Assembly: GCA_021776015.1 (NCBI GenBank) | Contig: JAJFGT010000218.1 | Location: 1 to 9,086 of the forward strand | DNA from: Alphaproteobacteria bacterium | GTDB taxonomy: Bacteria > Pseudomonadota > Alphaproteobacteria > Micavibrionales > Micavibrionaceae | DNA: 9,086 nt | Reading direction: 5' to 3' | In this document: positions 1-5,851 of the stretch, piece by piece | Layout of the letters: each line of letters begins with the position of its first letter | How positions within the stretch are numbered: the first letter of the stretch is position 1 | Notes under the pieces: generated by a model | Seen by the model: the letters and a program-made list of their open reading frames with translations, nothing else | Databases searched by the model: none | Told to the model about the DNA's origin: nothing | Program-made: the position numbers and the translations under genes

Positions 1-1
1 T

Positions 2-445
2 AGCTCATTTAGTGCATTTTCCTATATTGGAAATGATGTTGAAATTGCAACGAACCAGACCTCTCTCCAGGATGGTGTGGCAGATTGGACATATGCGTTG
101 AAGGGGAATACTCAAAATGTAGAAGCTAAGATTTTTAATCAAAATGGAACGCTTGTTTATAAAGAAAGCCTTGGTGGACAAAGTAGTGGAAGTTATGGAT
201 TTAGTTTTCCAGCTGGAGAGGCTCTCATTCCTATTGAGGAGGGAGACGTATTATCTCTTTCGATCAATGCTAAAACAATTGAGGGTGTCGATGTTGAATC
301 CGATATTGTTACAAATGTTACAGTGAGTTCTGTTGAAACAGGAGCATCTGGAGACATTATTCTTCGTGCAGGAAGTTTGTTCTTTGGTGTCGATGATATT
401 TTGAAAATCTCACAATCAACAGCCAGTTTAGGTAGTCAAACATAA
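2..445 (+). CDS. flgD: Flagellar hook-capping / hook assembly protein FlgD (3' part only)
   Basis: The frame is open from the first complete codon at position 2 to the TAA at 443-445, giving 147 visible residues; the start lies upstream of the window. The visible part begins SAFSYIGNDVEIA, which matches the FlgD stretch that follows its unstructured N-terminal export region. It continues with a DWTYALKGNTQNVEAKIFNQNG segment, typical of the FlgD Ig-like (Fn3) fold in which a W-x-Y-x-L strand precedes a 'I.N..G..V' strand. A second beta-rich part near the end (GDIILRAGSLFFGVDDILKI) fits the Tudor-like domain. FlgD is exported through the flagellar type III apparatus and sits at the tip of the growing hook, where it promotes FlgE polymerisation and is later discarded. 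The gene lies 51 bp upstream of flgE, the classical order. An internal GTG at 77 could be misread as a start, but homology continues upstream of it. Family assignment is fairly secure from content plus context. Confidence 0.82.
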   Translation, partial: SSFSAFSYIGNDVEIATNQTSLQDGVADWTYALKGNTQNVEAKIFNQNGTLVYKESLGGQSSGSYGFSFPAGEALIPIEEGDVLSLSINAKTIEGVDVESDIVTNVTVSSVETGASGDIILRAGSLFFGVDDILKISQSTASLGSQT

Positions 446-496
446 GTAAAGATTCATTATAAAAGATAATATATTTAATATTAAAAGGAGAAAAAC
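446..496 (+). other. flgD-flgE intergenic leader with A/T hairpin and strong ribosome binding site
   Basis: This 51-bp gap is almost entirely A and T. It contains a perfect 6-bp inverted repeat, TAATAT (467-472) and ATATTA (478-483), around a 5-base loop. The repeat directly abuts a Shine-Dalgarno sequence, AAAAGGAG (483-490), placed 6 bases before the flgE ATG at 497. The stem has only A-T pairs and no downstream T-run, so it does not look like an intrinsic terminator. I see no convincing promoter; a partial sigma-28-like match is discussed under rejected items. Confidence 0.5.
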
Positions 497-1807
497 ATGA
501 GTATTACAGCAGCAATTGGATCAGCGGTTTCAGGGCTAAGAGCCTATGGAGCACAATTATCAGCCGTGTCAGAGAATCTAGCAAACTCAAATACGATTGC
601 TTTTAAAAACCGTGAAATTGACTTTAACTCTCTTGTTGTTGGAAATACAACACGAAGTGGGTTTTCTGGTGGAGGTGTTATTTTTAGAGCCCATCAGGAA
701 ATGGAATCTCAAGGTTTGTTGAAAACAACAGATTCTTCAACAGATATTGCGATTAATGGACGAGGCTTTCTTGTTGTAAGTGATGATGTTACGAATACAC
801 CTTCTGCATTTAATTATTCTAGAAATGGAAATTTTACAAAAGATGCTGATGGGTTTCTCGTTAATTCTGAAGGCATGTTCCTGATGGGACAAAGAACAGA
901 TGATACAGGTGCTATTATTAGTTTAGCTTCTAATGATTTGACCTCTACAGAGGCTGTTAATGTTGGAAGTGTTGCTGGAACGGCGCAAGCAACAACAGAG
1001 CTTCGTTTCGATTTAAATCTTCCAGCCAATGCGGGGATTGGGGATAATTATAATAACTCTGTCCAGATATTCGATGCACTGGGAGTTGCTCACCAAATTA
1101 CAATTAACTGGGAGAAAACAGCTACAAATACATGGAGAGCAACATTTCAACAGCCTACACAAGTTGATACTGTTCCCCCTGTTCCTTCAGCAGACTATTT
1201 AGTTGGAGCCCTTCCGTCCCTTACAGATGTAATTGATATTACGTTTAATGGAGACGGTACAATTGCTGGATTTGTTCCTGCAATTCCACAATTTACATTA
1301 ACAAATTTTGTTGCTGGGGCGTTGGCACCGCAGACAGTTAGCCTTGATTTGGGAACTGTTGGATTAACAGATGGAGTTACACAATTTTCAGGAACAACAG
1401 TTATTCCTGATATTGAAATTTTCTTCATTGATCAAGATGGTGTACGATTTGGACAGCTCTCATCTGTGGAGATTAATGGGGAAGGATTAGTTGAAGCGAT
1501 CTTTGAAAATGGAGTTATTCTTCCCATCTATAGAATACCTATTGCAACTTTTCAGAATCCTCGTGGACTGACCCATATTAATGGAACAATTTACGATGAA
1601 TCTGATGATGCTGGAGTTCTAGTTCTAAAACGTCCGGGTCAGGGAGATGCCGGAGATATGATCGCAAACGCTCTTGAAATGTCGACAACAGATACGGCTG
1701 AAGAGTTTAATAAGATGATTATTTCACAGCAAGCCTATGCAGCTAATGCTCAGGTTGTGAGTACAGCAGATGAACTGTTTGATGAGTTACTTGCCGCTGT
1801 TCGATAA
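497..1807 (+). CDS. flgE: Flagellar hook protein FlgE
   Basis: This 436-residue protein has the layout of a rod/hook axial protein. Its N-terminal D0 helix (residues about 1-40) carries AVSGLRAYGAQLSAVSENLANSNTIAFKN, the degenerate form of the family's 'GL.A....L..ISNNIANANT.GFK' signature. A GRGFLVV strand near residue 90 and NYSRNGNFTKDADGFLVNSEG at about 100-120 match the conserved FlgE/FlgF/FlgG hinge motifs. The C-terminal D0 helix (about 389-436) reads LEMSTTDTAEEFNKMIISQQ and ends in DELFDELLAAVR. The central part (about 150-350) is beta-rich and variable, as expected for surface domains. Monomers are exported without a cleaved signal and polymerise into the hook, the universal joint between rod and filament. 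Length is close to the 400-odd residues usual for FlgE, which separates it from FlgF/FlgG (about 260). It follows flgD and leads the hook-junction genes. The ATG has a strong Shine-Dalgarno sequence at 483-490. Confidence 0.93.
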   Translation: MSITAAIGSAVSGLRAYGAQLSAVSENLANSNTIAFKNREIDFNSLVVGNTTRSGFSGGGVIFRAHQEMESQGLLKTTDSSTDIAINGRGFLVVSDDVTNTPSAFNYSRNGNFTKDADGFLVNSEGMFLMGQRTDDTGAIISLASNDLTSTEAVNVGSVAGTAQATTELRFDLNLPANAGIGDNYNNSVQIFDALGVAHQITINWEKTATNTWRATFQQPTQVDTVPPVPSADYLVGALPSLTDVIDITFNGDGTIAGFVPAIPQFTLTNFVAGALAPQTVSLDLGTVGLTDGVTQFSGTTVIPDIEIFFIDQDGVRFGQLSSVEINGEGLVEAIFENGVILPIYRIPIATFQNPRGLTHINGTIYDESDDAGVLVLKRPGQGDAGDMIANALEMSTTDTAEEFNKMIISQQAYAANAQVVSTADELFDELLAAVR

Positions 1808-1825
1808 TATTTTGGACAGATAAAT

Positions 1826-1832
1826 AAGGAGG
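1826..1832 (+). promoter_or_regulatory. Strong Shine-Dalgarno for the 106-residue ORF
   Basis: AAGGAGG lies 7 bases upstream of the ATG at 1840. It is one of the two best ribosome binding sites in the window and is the main direct evidence that the small unrecognised ORF is translated, and that its start is at 1840. Confidence 0.8.
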
Positions 1833-1839
1833 ATTCGAG

Positions 1840-2160
1840 ATGGATTACGTCGATCATTTTTTAAAAAAATGGAATAATTCTAAAGGAATAGAAGAGTTTC
1901 TTGATCAAAAAATTGATCTTCCAAGCCCTGATGTCGTTCGTGATTATCTCGAAATACTCCCTGAGGATGAAAGAACATCTGTTTACAAAGAGCTTGTTTC
2001 TATTCTTCAACAACTTGAGACCCATGTCATTAAAATGGAACAAGGGCTTGATGAAACAGAAGAAAAGCTTTCACAAGTACAGTTAGTACAAGATATGTGC
2101 GTATCCTACGAAAAAGCAGATGCTATGAATAACAAGAGCCAAGACAATAAAGAGGAATAG
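1840..2160 (+). CDS. Uncharacterised small acidic helical protein between flgE and flgN-like gene
   Basis: I do not recognise this 106-residue protein. It is very likely a real gene: a near-perfect Shine-Dalgarno AAGGAGG (1826-1832) sits 7 bases before the ATG, and it fits tightly between flgE (32 bp upstream) and the next ORF (9 bp downstream). The N-terminal third is mixed (MDYVDHFLKKWNNSKGIEEF). A Pro-rich break, LPSPDVV (residues 27-33), is followed by LPEDER (40-45). Residues about 48-85 form a long amphipathic, probably coiled-coil helix with hydrophobics at V48, L52, I55/L56, L59, V63, L70, L77 and V80. The tail from residue 91 is polar and probably disordered (NNKSQDNKEE). There is no signal peptide, membrane segment or metal-binding cluster; the single cysteine is C87. 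Size, acidity and helicity resemble flagellar export chaperones or small regulators such as FlgN, FliT or FlgM, but no family motif is visible, so any role in flagellar export or hook-length control is inference from position alone. Confidence 0.8.
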   Translation: MDYVDHFLKKWNNSKGIEEFLDQKIDLPSPDVVRDYLEILPEDERTSVYKELVSILQQLETHVIKMEQGLDETEEKLSQVQLVQDMCVSYEKADAMNNKSQDNKEE

Positions 2161-2184
2161 GAAGGAAGTATGGTACAAGATATG
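2086..2184 (+). repeat. 12-bp direct repeat spanning the junction of two small flagellar ORFs
   Basis: GTACAAGATATG occurs at 2086-2097, near the end of the 106-residue ORF, and again at 2173-2184, just after the start codon of the flgN-like gene. Both copies are read in the same phase and encode VQDM, giving LVQDM in the first protein and MVQDM at the start of the second. The copies are 87 bp apart (29 codons). Chance or a small past duplication are both possible. Confidence 0.5.
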
Positions 2185-2544
2185 ACACAACAGGTTCAAA
2201 ATAAAACTGTAAATTTACAGAGTCATATACGAGATCTTCTAGGTTTTATCCGTATGGAAAATACTGTTTTGATGGATCAGGGGCAATTAACATTGCGGGG
2301 GCTCTATCTTCAAAAAATGATAATGCTTAGGGATCTTGAAGAGCGGGCAGAGAGTTTATCTCAAGAAAAATCTGATTCTGATGTTGCTCATTGTCTCATT
2401 CTGTTGCGTCAGGTGCAAAGGGAGTTAAAAGTTAATACAGCTCATCATTTGGATGCATTGAAAACACGTTCAGTCTCTTATTCTGATCACAAAATAGAGC
2501 AATTTAATGATCTGTATGAATCCAATAAGGAGGGAATGGCATGA
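2170..2544 (+). CDS. FlgN-like flagellar export chaperone (for FlgK/FlgL)
   Basis: This 124-residue, wholly helical protein lies directly upstream of flgK, with its TGA overlapping the flgK ATG (ATGA, 2541-2544). The pattern IRDLLGFIRMENTVLMDQGQ (residues 20-39), followed by LQKMIMLRDLEERAESL (47-63), matches the FlgN family layout: a helix with a central Glu preceding a spaced Leu, a 'D' turn, then a 'L..K..ml..Le' helix. The later LLRQVQRELKVNTAHHLDAL (78-97) matches the family's C-terminal helix around a conserved Asn. FlgN proteins are cytosolic chaperones of about 140 residues that bind the C-terminal helices of FlgK and FlgL and deliver them to the export gate. The length is slightly short. 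GAAGGAA (2161-2167) supports the ATG at 2170; the in-frame ATG at 2182 is too distant from it. The assignment rests on faint motif similarity plus excellent context, so no gene symbol is given. Confidence 0.68.
   Translation: MVQDMTQQVQNKTVNLQSHIRDLLGFIRMENTVLMDQGQLTLRGLYLQKMIMLRDLEERAESLSQEKSDSDVAHCLILLRQVQRELKVNTAHHLDALKTRSVSYSDHKIEQFNDLYESNKEGMA
2527..2533 (+). promoter_or_regulatory. flgK Shine-Dalgarno inside the end of the flgN-like gene
   Basis: AAGGAGG lies within the last codons of the upstream gene and 7 bases before the flgK ATG at 2541. Together with the 4-bp ATGA overlap of stop and start (2541-2544), it indicates that translation of the chaperone and of FlgK is coupled, a sensible arrangement for a chaperone and its substrate. 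Confidence 0.75.
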
Positions 2545-4283
2545 CATTATCTCTTTTAAATGGATTGCATGTTTCTCTTCGTGGTCTTCAGTCTACAGAA
2601 GAGCATATTAAAATAGCATCACAGAATATAACGAATGCAGATCGTCCTGGATATACCCGAAAAACTTTTGAATCTGATTATATTACAGGTAACTTTGGAT
2701 CTGTTCCTATTGGGGGAACTATTTTTGGATCACTTAATAAGTTTCTTTTGGAAGGTGTTGTCAGTGATACGATCAATGTTGGAAAGAAGGCTGTTGTTTC
2801 CGAATTTTTAGATATTTATGTTCGTAGGACGGGAAGTATCCCCTCTGATTTTTCTCTTACAAGTACGCTAAATGATTTCTTTTCACATTTGGATTTATTA
2901 ACAATTGGTCCTGAAAATCGTGTGCAAAAAGAACAAACTGTTTCGGATGCAGAAGTTATAGCTCTTTATTTAAGGGATATGTCGAATACTATTCAGTCTC
3001 AAAGAACAGAAGTTGAAATTGATATAGATAAAACGGTTGATCGTATTAACCAAGCTTTGACAAATTTGAATGATATTAATGAAAAAATTATCAGAACAGC
3101 GCCAAGTAATTCAGCAGCATTGGCTGATTTTGAGGATAAACAAGGAGCAGAGCTTCAAAAATTAGCAGAGGAAATAGATTTTACTTATTATTTTGATAGT
3201 AGAGATCGTGTCCAAATTTATCATCCAGGAGGACAGCCGATGTTGCTCCTCAGAGATCTTCCTCTATCATTTGATCCTGTCTCAACATTGGTAGGGAGTG
3301 TGACGTACCCATCAGGTATAAACCCAATTGAATTGAACGGGGTTGATATTACGACTAGCATTAAAGGGGGACGTTTAGGCGGCCTTATAGAACTACGGGA
3401 TGTTTCATTGGTTGAAGAGCAAGAAAAATTTAATGAATTTGCATCTGTTTTACGAGATACTTTGAATGCTGCTTTGAATACACGGGCCTCTCGTCCATCA
3501 CGAAATGAACTTGTTGGAGAAATGGGATTTGCCGCAGCTGATCCTTTCGCTGGAACAGGGAATGTACGAGTTGCTATTACGAATAATGCTGGTGTTGTTC
3601 AAAGTTTTACGGACCTTAATTTAGCAGCCTATGGAACTGTAGGAGCTGTTGCAACGGCATTAAATGGTTTGCCTGGTATAACAGCCTCTTTATCTGTAGA
3701 TGGAGAATTGATCGTTACGTCTATTGATCCAACATTGGGAGTTTCTATTAATGAGATGAGCAGTGATGTTGGGGCTAATAATAGAGGTTTTTCTCACTTT
3801 TTTGGGCTGAATAACCTATTTACAGGACTTGGAGCGGAAGATATTAGAGTTGCAGATTATTTATTGGCAAATAGTGATCACCTAGCATTAGGAGAACTTT
3901 CCGCAAGTGCAACACTCGCTGTCGGTGATATTGGAATTAGCCTAGGGGACTCATCTGTTTCAGCTAGTCTATCAACAGCCCTTGATAGGTCGATTTCTTT
4001 TAATGCTGCAGGAGATTTTTCAGCTCAAAATGTTTCCCTTAGAACCTATGCTGAAAGCGTTATGTCTCGAGCAGCATTGAAGGGATCTATTGCACAAGAT
4101 GAATTTGACGCAGCAGATGTTGTCCGTCAGCAAGAAGTTGATTTTATGAACAATACAACCGGTGTGAATGTGGATGAAGAAATGGGAGTTCTTCTCGAAA
4201 TGGAAAGCCATTATCAAGCATCGGCTCAAGTCATTGCTGTTATTAAAGGATTGTTGGAAGAGTTAATAGCAACAGTTCGTTAG
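2541..4283 (+). CDS. flgK: Flagellar hook-associated protein FlgK (HAP1)
   Basis: This 580-residue axial protein forms the first hook-filament junction layer. The N-terminal D0 helix contains LRGLQSTEEHIKIASQNITN, then ADRPGYTRK (residues 33-41), matching the family's 'NI.N..T.GY.R' signature. The D1 region (about 80-190) is helical. Around residues 196-215 the alignment reaches the place where FlgK proteins usually have an N..D.RD motif; here it is DFEDKQGAEL (196-205), so the basic-acidic pair is absent. Residue 202 is Gly rather than Asp. GFSHFFGLNNLFTG (about 415-430) is a motif seen in alphaproteobacterial FlgK. The C-terminal D0 helix has NTTGVNVDEEMGVLLEMESH, then YQASAQVI, matching 'SGVN.DEE...L...Q.AYQASA.VI', and ends ELIATVR. 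FlgK has no cleaved signal and is exported by the flagellar type III system. It is 4 bp into its probable chaperone gene and 40 bp before flgL. Identification is secure. Confidence 0.93.
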   Translation: MTLSLLNGLHVSLRGLQSTEEHIKIASQNITNADRPGYTRKTFESDYITGNFGSVPIGGTIFGSLNKFLLEGVVSDTINVGKKAVVSEFLDIYVRRTGSIPSDFSLTSTLNDFFSHLDLLTIGPENRVQKEQTVSDAEVIALYLRDMSNTIQSQRTEVEIDIDKTVDRINQALTNLNDINEKIIRTAPSNSAALADFEDKQGAELQKLAEEIDFTYYFDSRDRVQIYHPGGQPMLLLRDLPLSFDPVSTLVGSVTYPSGINPIELNGVDITTSIKGGRLGGLIELRDVSLVEEQEKFNEFASVLRDTLNAALNTRASRPSRNELVGEMGFAAADPFAGTGNVRVAITNNAGVVQSFTDLNLAAYGTVGAVATALNGLPGITASLSVDGELIVTSIDPTLGVSINEMSSDVGANNRGFSHFFGLNNLFTGLGAEDIRVADYLLANSDHLALGELSASATLAVGDIGISLGDSSVSASLSTALDRSISFNAAGDFSAQNVSLRTYAESVMSRAALKGSIAQDEFDAADVVRQQEVDFMNNTTGVNVDEEMGVLLEMESHYQASAQVIAVIKGLLEELIATVR

Positions 4284-4323
4284 TATAAAAGTGATAAGGT
4301 AATTAAAAAGAAAGGATAAGATC

Positions 4324-5238
4324 ATGACAATTGTAAGCAGACTTTCAACCTTTACATTTAGTAATCGATTGAATTCTGAGAATTTGCGTGTTCAAAGAGA
4401 AGCTCATGATGTTCAGCTTCAAATAGCATCAGGTAAAAAAAGTGTTAGTTTAAAAGGAGTTAGTCGTGATGTTCAAAGATTGCTTAATTCAGAAAGTGAT
4501 CTTGTTCGTTTGGACACACAAAATATTGTAGCAGAAACAGCATTGGCACGGATTAACCATATGTTTAGCGGTATGGGAGCGATGCTTGATCTTGCAAATA
4601 ATTTTTTACAAACATTGACACAAAATTTGAGTGGGCCTTTCTTGAATCCACCAAGTTTACAAGCTATTGCAAGTAACTCTGAAGAATCATTAAGTTCTCT
4701 TTTGAATGCTAATCTAGGAGGGCGCTTCCTTTTTTCGGGGAATCATCTTGATATCCCTCCTGTGGATTTAACAGATCCACTCTATACGCCACAAATTGTT
4801 CCCTCTGTTGCTAATACAGGGTATTATCAAGGGGATAATACGCAACAATTAGCAACGATAGCTGATGGTTACACAGTTAATTATGGTGTGACCGCCGATG
4901 ATATTGGATTTGAACAGCTTTTCCGTGCGATGAATTTGGTTGCGAATAATCCCTCTAATCCGGCGGCTGTTACGGAGGCACATGCTTTAGTTAATTCTGC
5001 CATTGATGATATTGCAACGCGTAGAACAGATATTTCTTCCAAAGCAACGCTTATTGAATCTCAAATTACCAATAACGGAGATGAAGCGGCACTCCTAAAG
5101 GATATTATTTCAACACTTGAAGATGTTGATTTAGCAGAAGCCTCTGTACGGTTGACTCAGTTTGAAACACAGTTAGAGGCCTCTTATGCAACAACAGCAC
5201 GAATTCTTCGATTAAGTCTTACAGACTTTATTCGTTAA
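4324..5238 (+). CDS. flgL: Flagellar hook-associated protein FlgL (HAP3)
   Basis: This 304-residue protein is the second junction layer, to which flagellin attaches. The N-terminal helix (residues 1-45) ends in LQIASGKKSVSL, the flagellin/FlgL 'l..q.SSGkri....' pattern. GRFLFSG (133-139) is the 'yLFsG' motif that closes the first helical domain in FlgL. A variable region with a GYYQGDN turn (about 167-173) follows. The C-terminal helix DVDLAEASVRLTQFETQLEA (267-286) followed by SYATTARILRLSLTDFIR is a textbook FlgL/flagellin D0-D1 terminus. The length of about 300 residues separates it from full-length flagellin, which would also normally sit elsewhere. The ATG is preceded by AAAGGA (4311-4316). 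FlgL is a known client of FlgN-type chaperones, consistent with the gene two positions upstream. Only 3 bp separate its TAA from the start of tag. Confidence 0.93.
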   Translation: MTIVSRLSTFTFSNRLNSENLRVQREAHDVQLQIASGKKSVSLKGVSRDVQRLLNSESDLVRLDTQNIVAETALARINHMFSGMGAMLDLANNFLQTLTQNLSGPFLNPPSLQAIASNSEESLSSLLNANLGGRFLFSGNHLDIPPVDLTDPLYTPQIVPSVANTGYYQGDNTQQLATIADGYTVNYGVTADDIGFEQLFRAMNLVANNPSNPAAVTEAHALVNSAIDDIATRRTDISSKATLIESQITNNGDEAALLKDIISTLEDVDLAEASVRLTQFETQLEASYATTARILRLSLTDFIR

Positions 5239-5240
5239 GA

Positions 5241-5338
5241 CGTGATCATGTTGGAAGGACTCAATAAAGGGATTGATGGTAAAGAGCGCTGTTGGTGGTG
5301 TGGAGATGATCCTTTGTATATGTCTTATCATGATCACG
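5241..5338. repeat. 10-bp perfect inverted repeat around the tag start
   Basis: CGTGATCATG (5241-5250) is repeated in perfect inverted form as CATGATCACG (5329-5338). The left arm includes both candidate start codons of tag (GTG 5242 and ATG 5248). The right arm encodes the essential YHDHE motif. In RNA the two arms could pair and hide the start region, but the 78-base separation makes this uncertain. A 9-base partial copy of the right arm, ATGATCACG, recurs at 5798-5806 in codons for another Asp-His pair, which suggests that codon choice explains much of the similarity. Confidence 0.45.
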
Positions 5339-5841
5339 AATGGGGGCGCCCCGTGCACGATGATTATGTTCTATTTGAAAAAATATGTCTCGAAGGGTTT
5401 CAGGCTGGATTAAGCTGGCTTACAATTTTGCGTAAACGTGAGAGCTTTAGAAAAGCCTTTCAACGGTTTGATTTTAAAGTTATTTCAGAATTTACTGAAA
5501 AAGATATTGAACGGCTCCTTCAAGATGAGGGGATTATTCGTCATCGAGGAAAAATAGAAGCAACCATTCATAATGCTCAGAGAGTTAAAGAATTGATTGC
5601 TCAAGAAGGGTCTTTCTCCCTCTATATAAAACAATTTCAACCAGCGTCTCGTGGAACGCTTTTATCTTATGAGAGTTTGAAAACGCTTTCTATAACAGAA
5701 GAATCAAAGGCTCTTTCAAAAGATCTAAAGCAGAGAGGATTTAAATTTGTAGGACCCACGACAGCCTATGCTTTTATGCAGGCAATGGGGCTAGTCAATG
5801 ATCACGTTAATGGCTGTGATTTTTCAGGTAAGAGCTTTTAA
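5242..5841 (+). CDS. tag: DNA-3-methyladenine glycosylase I (TagI)
   Basis: This enzyme excises 3-methyladenine from alkylated DNA, the first step of base excision repair in the cytoplasm. All residues of the E. coli Tag zinc snap are present: C17 (in RCWWCG), H30 (in YHDHEWG), H188 and C192 (in NDHVNGC). The base-recognition residues are also conserved: Y29 and W34, plus E51 and W59 in LEGFQAGLSW. RHRGKI and RGFKFVGPT, typical of the helix-hairpin-helix core, are intact. At 199 residues it is slightly longer than E. coli Tag (187), mainly from a 13-residue N-terminal extension. GTG 5242 and ATG 5248 are both possible starts; neither has a clear Shine-Dalgarno sequence, and translation may be coupled to termination of flgL 3 bp upstream. 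It has no known functional link to flagella; a shared transcript with flgL is inferred from spacing. It converges on carB with 10 bp between stops. Confidence 0.95.
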   Translation: MIMLEGLNKGIDGKERCWWCGDDPLYMSYHDHEWGRPVHDDYVLFEKICLEGFQAGLSWLTILRKRESFRKAFQRFDFKVISEFTEKDIERLLQDEGIIRHRGKIEATIHNAQRVKELIAQEGSFSLYIKQFQPASRGTLLSYESLKTLSITEESKALSKDLKQRGFKFVGPTTAYAFMQAMGLVNDHVNGCDFSGKSF

Positions 5842-5851
5842 TGTAGACGTC
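5842..5851. other. Ten-base convergent junction of tag and carB
   Basis: The stop codons of tag (5839-5841) and carB (5852-5854, reverse strand) face each other across 10 bases. The gap includes most of an 8-bp palindrome, AGACGTCT (5845-5852). I see no GC-rich hairpin followed by a T-run on either strand here, so no intrinsic terminator can be called; transcripts probably overlap or end by another mechanism. Confidence 0.55.

Noticed and set aside
77..445. GTG at 77 as the start of a complete 122-residue gene.
   Set aside because: The frame is open to the window edge and the residues upstream of 77 continue the FlgD pattern, so this is an internal Val codon of a partial gene.
447..469. Possible sigma-28 flagellar promoter before flgE: TAAAGATT (447-454) and AAAGATAA (462-469).
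   Set aside because: The two boxes resemble TAAAGTTT and GCCGATAA, but the spacer is 7 bases instead of about 11 and the GCC part is missing. In this A/T-rich gap such matches are easy to find by chance.
814..1428. Reverse-strand open frames inside flgE (814-1029 and 1195-1428), and one inside flgK (4020-4229).
   Set aside because: They lie wholly inside clearly identified genes and show no initiation signals or protein motifs.
4543..4558. Sigma-54-like -24 box TTGGCAC inside flgL.
   Set aside because: There is no matching TTGC -12 element at the required spacing, and the site lies deep within a coding region with no downstream gene start nearby.
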